DNA from: Isoetes taiwanensis
Taxonomy: Eukaryota > Streptophyta > Lycopodiopsida > Isoetales > Isoetaceae
Assembly (NCBI GenBank): GCA_021234155.1
Contig: JAJEKV010000036.1
Coordinates: 13,779,426-13,843,425, forward strand
DNA: 64,000 bases
Direction of reading: 5' to 3'
Part shown: positions 57,620 to 64,000 of the stretch, piece after piece
How positions within the stretch are numbered: the stretch's first letter is position 1
Layout of the letters: every line of letters starts with the position of its first letter
Made by a program: the position numbers and the translations under genes
The notes under the pieces: generated by a model
What the model saw: only the letters and a program-made list of their open reading frames with translations
Told to the model about the DNA's origin: nothing
Database searches by the model: none

Positions 57620-58907
57620 CTTCATACCACCTTCTCCAGGTCCCTTTGGCACTTCCGGCTAGGGCCACATTGGTTTCCACAATCTTGCTCGTTTATCCCA
57701 ACAAGGACTGATCACACATTCTCCTTCTCCATCTTCACCATGCAATGTTTGTCTCGTCAGCAAGAACACTCGCTCTTCCTTTCCTTTGTCCTCGCACAGA
57801 GCCACCAGACGCCTCCAGCTTGTTCACACGGATCTATGCGGACCAATTTCTCCACCCACACATTCTGGAGCACAATACGTACTGGTTTTTCTGGATGATC
57901 ACAGCCGAGAGATCTTCATTTTTTTGCTCAAAAGAAAACATGAGGTTTTTTCAAACTTTGTTTCTTTTATGACAGAGGCTCAGACTTTTACAGGACATTC
58001 CTTGGCCATCCTGCGCAGCGATGGAGGTGGTGAATTCACCTCAAATGAGTTTGCTCAGTTCTGCAATCAACATGGAATTCGGCATGAGGTTTCATCCCCT
58101 GGCACTCCTGAGCAAAATGGGCGAGCAGAAAGGGTAAATCGCACTTTGATTAACATGACTCGCAGTCTACTTATAGCTATGCAGGTTCCAGCAAAGTTTT
58201 GGGGAGAGGCTATCCATACTGCTTCCTATATCATCAACCGTACTCCTCACTCTAGTATTGCTCACAAAATTCCCCATGAGATTTGGTCTGGTGCGTCTTT
58301 TTCCCTTAAACATTTTCGTGTCTTTGGCTGCAAAGCTTTTGCTCATATCCCTGCTGCTAAGAGATCCAAGCTTGATCCCCAAGCCATTCCTTGTATGTTT
58401 CTAGGGTATTCCAACACCACCAAAGGCTATCGATTGCTTAATCTTGCCACTCACAAACTCCTTGTTACCCGCCATACGTTCAATGAATATGAGAGTTGTT
58501 TTCCCTTCCCATTACCTCATCCACTATTGAAGTCCCTATGGATTATGTGTTACCATCAGCCCCTTTGCCTTGTGCCATCTCTTGCGCCGATCACTCCGCA
58601 GGCCTCGCCTCCAATCATGCCATCGCCTCATGATCATTCTCCAAAGACCCCGCCGCCGGCTGATCCCATGTCACCACCATGCTGGGCCCGATCCGGATAC
58701 TTCTCCATCGTGAGCCCCCCGCAAGCTCTCGCCCATGCCGCAATCGCCAACCTCCCCGCTTGGACCCGTGATTACAAAGATGTTGATGAAGAACCCATCA
58801 TTGAACCTCGCCTTACTCGCAGTGCCATGGCATCTCCTCATCATGCACAAGTGGCTTACCGCCATGCAAGCCGAAAGCCGCAATCTATCCATGCCAACCA
58901 CACTTGA
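57620..58907 (+). pseudogene. Element 5 GAG-pre-integrase and integrase
   Basis: The zinc-binding region (LWHFRLG near 57640, then shifted frames) leads into a 373-codon open frame starting at 57786. The catalytic triad is present: Asp16 in VHTDLCGP, Asp79 in LRSDGGGEF and Glu115 in PEQNGRAERVNRTL, with 35 residues between the last two. KLDPQAIPCMFLGYSNTTKG and the Pro-rich linker follow. The core is well preserved, but the N-terminal zinc domain is in another frame. Confidence 0.9.
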
Positions 58908-58910
58908 CTC

Positions 58911-60200
58911 TTGTCTCACGCCCCCTCGATCAGACTATCATTGGTAGCCACTGGGTTTTCAAAGTCAAATATAATCATCTTGGTCATGTTGATCGCTTCA
59001 AAGCCCGCCTTGTTGCATCGTGGTTTCAATCAAGTCGAAGGCCTTGACTATGCTGAAACTTTTGCCCCTGTTGTAAAAATTCCATCCATTCGCCTTCTTC
59101 TTGCTTATGCCACTCAAAACCGTTACTATATCCATCAAATGGACGTTAACAATGCCTTCTTACATGGTGATCTCAAAGAAGAGGTGTACATTGAGCAACC
59201 CAAGGTTTTGTTGAAGCTGCCAACTCCACCAAAGTCCTGCAGAACTCTCCAAAGCTCTCTATGGCTTAAAACAAGCTTCACGCTCTTGGTATGACAAGTC
59301 TGGATCAAAGCCTTATCCATCTAAAATTCTCCAGGTGCCAATCTGATCCCAGCCTCTATTTTTCCTTATCTTCCCATATCTTGATCATCCTGGTATATGT
59401 GGATGACCTTCTTATCATTGCTGATTCTCTCACTACTCTCCATGACCTCAAAATTCAGCTCCAAAACCAATTTCATATGAAGGATTTGGGCCAAGCCTCT
59501 TATTTCCTTGGCATGGAAATCCGCTACGATCAGTCCAACGGAACCCTCCATCTCAACCAATGCAAGTACCTTACTGATATTCTGCAACGATTTCAAATGC
59601 TACAATCTAATTCAGTTTCTACACCTCTCGACCATGGCATCCATTTTTGCACTGACGACCCTCCTTGCTCACCATCATTTGACCATATCCGTCTTTCCTA
59701 TCGCACTATTCTTGGCCTCTTGAATTTTGCAGCTACCTATACACGTCCCGACCTCTCCTTACTACTGTGCAAACTCAGTCAATTCTGCCTTGACCCTAAA
59801 CAGACCCATTGCGCTGCCTTGAAACGCCTCCTCCGTTACCTTGCTGGAACAGTAAAACATGGCTTATGTTATCAATCACAGGAGCATCCCTCTCTTCAAG
59901 GATATTCCGACGCAGATTGGGGAGGTGACCAACATGACCGCAAGTCCATCTCCGGCTTCATTTTCACTTATGGAGTCACTGCTATCAGCTGGAGCAGCAG
60001 CAAACAGAAATGCGTGGCATTATCCACCACCGAAGCTGAGTATGTTGCTCTTACACATGCCAAAGAAAAGAAGCTATCCGCTGCAACGCCTGGGCCTTGA
60101 GCTTGGTATTCTTTCCACTCACGGACTTCTCATTCATACCGATAATCGTGGTGCCATGGCGCTTTGCTAAGAATCCAGGTGATGCATCGCCGCGATGAAA
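58911..60200 (+). pseudogene. Element 5 reverse transcriptase and RNase H
   Basis: RT blocks: GFNQVEGLDYAETFAPVVKI (about 59023-59080), QMDVNNAFLHGDLKEEVYIE (about 59137-59196) and catalytic YVDDLLIIADS (about 59396-59428), then KDLGQASYFLGMEI. RNase H: YSDADWGGDQHDRKSISGFI (about 59905-59965) and STTEAEYVAL. Frame shifts near 58980-59020, 59280 and 60080 break it. Copia RT copies the element RNA into DNA. Confidence 0.9.
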
Positions 60201-60428
60201 CACATTGATCTCGCAATACCATTTCATTCGTGGATCTGATCGAAAATGGGACAATCCTCCTTACCTATTGTCCCATGAACACATGCCGCCAGATATGATG
60301 ACAAAGGCTTTAGCCCAAGCATCAAGTTCTCTAAATTTGTGGACTTTATCCACTTGGTATGTCTCCGAAAGTGGGGGCTATGGTTGACAATGTAGCCACA
60401 CCTAGATTTTCTATCTCTCAAGTGGGGG

Positions 60429-60707
60429 TGTTATCCATTGTCGAGATAACGAAAATCCTCGCAGAATTTGTTATATGGTCATAAAGATTCTGTTGTCAAC
60501 AAACAGTTAGTTAAGACTTTAGTTAAGTCTTTATGTTTTCAGTTAGCACAAGTTCTATTTATATAGCATGATCGCGGAGGACACCATTCATCCTTTTTGT
60601 GTGATCCCACTTGATCGTTGTCTCTCAGAGTGCTGCTTGTATGCGCCAAGCATGTTATTTTCTTATCAAATTGAGCTTTCTATTTACATTCAATTTGAGT
60701 TTCAACA
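60429..60707 (+). repeat. Element 5, 3' LTR
   Basis: 279 bp, starts TGTTATCC after AGTGGGGG and ends TTTCAACA, followed by the TSD ATAGT. Confidence 0.95.
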
Positions 60708-60861
60708 ATAGTTCCTTCTCCAAAGCTTTTCGTATCTCTTGTTCCCTCTCCAAGTCCAAAGTGAGATTATGTAGTTTGGCTTCCAAGGCTGCATATTCCT
60801 GTTGCTTCTGAGCATAAAATTGTTTAGCTTTCAGAAGCTTATTCTCCTCTGGTGTTTCCAT

Positions 60862-61337
60862 GCTGCGCTGAGAGCAGGGGAAGAAGAAATCGAAATTGAC
60901 TTGTATTTTAAGGATGGCACTTAAACACGGGTGTCAGAAATAAAATATTTGAAGATTGTAGACGGGATTCGGTTGTAATGAAAGCATCATTCTAGCGTGA
61001 GAACTGGGATTTTACATCGTTCTGCGTCCCTCTTTACTCTTGGCGGGAGCGAGCAAATTTGTGTTCGGAAATTTGAATTACCAAGAATGTTGCCTTTTTA
61101 AGAATCGCGGTATATTCGTAGCCTATATTCGTTCTTTAACGTTCTGGAGGGTAGCCCTCGCAGATGGCCTGTGCTTTTTTGCCCCATAAAACGAAAGCCA
61201 AATCCTAAGGTCCATATTGGCCATACGCATCCCCATTAATGTATTCACAATTCTCTCTGCCACTTTCAATGGTCTACCTACATCATCTGCAACCGTCCAC
61301 TGCAATTAGGCCACAAGATCTGCAGCAACCCAAGCAA
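60862..61337. other. Upstream region of the minus-strand DUF641 paralog
   Basis: No gene recognised. Because the paralog starts at 60861 on the minus strand, this stretch would contain its 5' leader and promoter; no clear TATA box or other site can be claimed. Confidence 0.35.
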
Positions 61338-61602
61338 GCAGCCCCCTTGCAACACAGTCGGGGCCTGTTTGGGGAGCCCCGACTGTGTTGCAAGGGGGCT
61401 GCAAGTATCAAGGGTGTTGGAAGGAGACTGTGCAGATAGGGACTATGCACAGCCTCCATCCAGATACTTGGGCAACTGCATTCTTCCTCTGTGCATAGTC
61501 CCTATCTGCAGCAGCGGCCTGGTAGACTACAATCCGCCCATATTTTCCCATATCTCCCGCAGGAGCTTGGCATAGCCCATATCTGCCACAGGAGCTTGGC
61601 AT
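61338..61602. repeat. Cluster of two perfect hairpins and a short tandem repeat
   Basis: Hairpin 1: 27-bp exact arms at 61338-61364 and 61376-61402 around an 11-nt loop. Hairpin 2: 22-bp exact arms at 61431-61452 and 61489-61510 with a 36-nt spacer; CAAGTATC (61402-61409) and GATACTTG (61463-61470) add a competing stem. Then a 27-bp direct pair (61547-61573 and 61576-61602; CAGGAGCTTGGCAT core) with two mismatches. It could be a foldback element or a small-RNA precursor; neither is proven. Confidence 0.9.
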
Positions 61603-62400
61603 GCCCACCAAATAACAACACAGATCTGATCAGCCGGCCATCACCACAGATCATTAAGCCACCAAATTAAGCCGAATCAAGGCTAACTGAATCAAGTGCA
61701 TTTAGAAAAAGGTCTTTGCTCCAGCTACAAATATTCGAAATTCATCTAGAGATTCCTTCCATGGTTGAGTTAGCAGGATAAGGAATTCCTGCAAGAATCT
61801 GAGCCCTATTGGAGCACTATTGATTTCTTGTTTTTTGTTGTTGTCTTTTGATTCGAATTGAAGAACTGCCCTTCTTCATCTATTCGCTCCAAACCTAGAC
61901 TCCAGGAACCGACAACAGCAGCATGCCTTCCTGACCTGTCCAGCCGATCTCCACAGCCATCTCCTTCTAAATTCGCACTATGCAAACACAAATCCAAATG
62001 AATAGGTATTGTAATCTTCGGGCCACTACCTTCAGCCACCAGCAAGCAGCTCAATTTGTTGCAAACATGCCCTTCCCATACGATTTCACATACAATATAG
62101 GGACCAACTCTAGGCCCAATCATGCCAGAAATACCGCCCGCAAATACCAAACAAAAATATTGCAAGTTTATGGCAATTATTAAATGGAAGAATTAATTCG
62201 CCCTGGTCTGCAATTGATACATCAGTCATTGATCCATTGCAGTCCATAAGGCATTGCGTCGATGCAAGCAGAAATTCCATGTACAGCATGGGGTAAGATT
62301 AAAAGTTTATGGTAGTAAGTCCAGAAAACCACCAATAATGAGGATCGAAAGCCATTATTTTCCTAAATAGATATGGGGAGCCAAAGGAGAATATCATTGT
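61603..62400. other. Intergenic, unassigned frames
   Basis: A minus-strand frame of 119 codons (62165-61806) contains CLLVAEGSGPKITIPIHLDL and ends in a Lys-rich tail. I do not recognise it; it may belong to a retroelement. Nothing else is supported. Confidence 0.35.
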
Positions 62401-62659
62401 TAGGAGTGAATTTTGTTGGGAACTAGTACTCTCAAGGTGTTCTGTTATCCTGGTAGGACTTCAAAAGGAATTTTAGTCTGCGCCGGCAAGATAAGGGGGT
62501 GTGGTAATTGGTTGCCTTGCATATTCCTCTGTATGCGAGACACATGGTTAACGTTGGAGTTTTGTGGTAACATTTGGAAGGTCGCCTCGTTTCTGCCTGT
62601 TACAAATTGTTTCATCATAATGAGGTGGTGCAACTATCAAGTGACATGCAGGTTGAAAT

Positions 62660-63000
62660 TCACGAAGTAGTACGGATGTGGAAAAATATTTGGAAGAATC
62701 CTCCCTCTGAAAGTGAAAACTTTGGTCTGGTAGATTATTCATAGAGCTCCAAGAGTAAAGCATGTGGTGAGTAAGTACAATCCAGATGTAGACCAGGCTA
62801 TCCTTTATGCGATTGTGTGGATGAGACCATTGAACATTGCTTTATACAGTGCTCAGATGTTCAATCTTCATGGAGTAAAATGATGAAATTATTTGAGTCC
62901 TCTATATCGGTCGAAAATATCATATTAGGACTCTATCCAATAAGGTGGAATTGGTTAAAAAAGAAAGTAACTCATATTTGTAGAGTCTGACTACTTTGCA
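62660..63000 (+). pseudogene. LINE remnant with zf-RVT zinc finger
   Basis: A frame near 62790-62990 reads YPLCDCVDETIEHCFIQCSD then VQSSWSKMMKLFE. The C-x-C ... H-C ... C spacing followed by W is the zf-RVT domain found at the C-terminal end of plant LINE reverse transcriptase proteins. Upstream (62690-62760) the RT linker is out of frame. No tail or TSD was identified. Confidence 0.65.
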
Positions 63001-63386
63001 TCATATGAAAAAGAAGAAGATTAATGGTTTTTTCTCATAAATACTTGCACTCTTCTAGGATCTTAAATTTGCTAAAATTTAAGCTTAGGAAGTAGGTATT
63101 AGCTATGGATGATCAAGATCTTCGTCAAGAGCTGTGGAATCACCTTTTTTTCTCGTCCCTAAAGTAGAAGGAAAATACTTTGCTAGATGGTCTCCCCTAC
63201 ATACTCAAATTTGATGTGCAGGTGTTTTACATCACATAGTGTTTCAATGCAATCCACATTTCTTATCTTTCAACAACAACATATTCAAACAACATCCTTA
63301 TACTCGTAATATCCTTATACTCGTTCCATCCCGACCCTTAAACCAGGGAATATACCGGAGGATATATCATATCCTTTAACCCTAGC

Positions 63387-63429
63387 CATAGAACCAAAAA
63401 GAAGGTGGGTTCAAACCCCATTTTCTATG
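63387..63429 (+). other. Second tRNA-like minihelix
   Basis: CATAGAA (63387-63393) pairs with TTCTATG (63423-63429). Inside it is a T arm, GTGGG (63405-63409), a 7-nt loop TTCAAAC (63410-63416) and CCCAT (63417-63421, one G-T pair), with one unpaired T at 63422. This is again 12 bp of stacked helix with no D or anticodon arm, as at 7827-7868. Confidence 0.4.
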
Positions 63430-64000
63430 TAAGCTATGATTTCAAGGTCGTGGTTTCAAGTCAATGATACACTCAATCTTATAGTAAATAATAGAAGTGT
63501 TTTTATAACAGAAGCTCGTCCTCCATAGTATACATTGAATAACAACAATAACATAATTGGATTACAGGAACAAGAGCCTGACACAAATTTGCCATTGCAG
63601 AGTCTGATACAACTCTCCCATAACATATCCTCGTACTTCTCTCTCTTGCATGAAAATCTGGCGTAGCAGTTGTGCCAAGAATATACAATTCAGGTACAAG
63701 AATATACATGTTGTAGCAAATTGATAATATCAAATATCTTCCAAGCCGAGGGTGTTGAATCCTCTTGCCACAAGTAGTACCACAATTAAGGGAACAAAGC
63801 AGATAGATAGATGGAGAATCAAGAAATAGGGTCTTTTGCTTCTACACAGCAGTGGTAAGAAGCCTCTATAAAGAAACCCCACACAGAATAGAGAAGAAGC
63901 AAGAACATCAAAAAGCTATAATTTGTATGGTGATTCTGCTATTTTGGTGGAAAGGATCCGCTGACAGTCCCGACCCTCTTTTGGCGGTGTTAGGATTTGG
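63430..64000. other. No gene recognised at the right edge
   Basis: A minus-strand frame of 76 codons (63733-63503) has no known domain. The region may be 3' flanking sequence or an intron of a gene beyond the window. Confidence 0.35.

Larger units (their letters stand above)
55880..60707 (+). mobile_element. Element 5: Ty1/copia retrotransposon inside the DUF641 paralog
   Basis: LTRs at 55880-56156 and 60429-60707 begin TGTTATC and end TTTCAACA. A perfect 5-bp TSD, ATAGT, flanks it (55875-55879 and 60708-60712). The polypurine tract AGTGGGGG precedes the 3' LTR. Order GAG, protease, integrase, RT, RNase H is copia. It is full length but carries several frameshifts and a damaged protease. Confidence 0.97.
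55504..60861 (-). pseudogene. GIL1/IRKI-like DUF641 paralog interrupted by a copia element
   Basis: On the minus strand, the ATG at 60861 opens a coiled coil (YAALEAKLHNLTLDLEREQE, then IRKALEKEL) that is cut at 60707 by element 5. The other side (55874 to the stop at 55504) reads MNAAVAPVKKAVLKFARIVE, KIHAWRFP and then a hydrophobic and basic stretch ending FCTPIWR. Each part aligns with the gene at 53717-54586 (EQSMRKHLEDEL; MHSMVALLREAAFGFSDLLQ; EAWDYP). Counting one copy of the TSD, the two parts are in the same frame, and the host ORF would be 174 codons. The conserved WLLH and GFMVLPGF part is missing, so the gene was probably already truncated. Confidence 0.75.

Overview
The window is nuclear DNA from a land plant with a large, repeat-rich genome. 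Split genes with GT-AG introns, plant-only gene families (GIL1/IRKI-type DUF641 protein, PPR protein, plant Spinster-like transporter), Ty3/gypsy and Ty1/copia LTR retrotransposons, LINE and SINE copies and a pogo-like DNA transposon all point that way. The PPR remnant style and the unusual gypsy proteases hint at a non-seed plant such as a fern, but the sequence does not settle this.

Layout. 1-11.8 kb: low-gene DNA with a tandem duplication carrying an (ATCT)n microsatellite (1.4-2.1 kb), a TSD-flanked SINE on the minus strand (3.03-3.29 kb), a decayed pogo-like transposase (5.2-7.7 kb) and possible exons of an unidentified gene (10.9-11.3 kb). 11.79-42.77 kb: a nest of LTR retrotransposons at least three levels deep. 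The outer element (element 1, 1.23-kb LTRs, TSD CAGAT) encodes only GAG and protease in what remains. It holds element 2 (gypsy, LTRs of about 587 bp), which in turn holds element 3 (gypsy, TSD CTTCT) and element 4 (copia, minus strand, near-TSD). 42.77-45.95 kb: two partial, decayed copies of a Spinster-like MFS transporter gene; the second copy is split by a LINE. Element 1 sits in the same pseudogene locus. 46-53.7 kb: mostly intergenic DNA with a PPR pseudogene (48.5-49.1 kb), a 28-bp perfect palindrome and a 26-bp-stem perfect hairpin. 53.7-60.9 kb: a tail-to-tail pair of GIL1/IRKI-like genes. The plus-strand copy is an intact 289-codon ORF. The minus-strand copy is cut by a complete copia element (element 5, TSD ATAGT); its frame is open on both sides of the target site. 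61-64 kb: a cluster of perfect hairpins, a LINE zinc-finger remnant and a second tRNA-like minihelix.

The only convincing intact host protein gene is the DUF641 gene at 53717-54586. Almost every transposon ORF carries frameshifts or stops. Some frameshifts may be consensus errors, because LTR pairs differ mainly in GC-rich patches. The most useful leads are the copia-interrupted DUF641 paralog, the GAG-protease-only outer element, the 3.9-kb module of unknown function after integrase that elements 2 and 3 share, the Asp-Gly-Gly protease motif in all three gypsy elements, and the SINE and LINE with a common 3' end.
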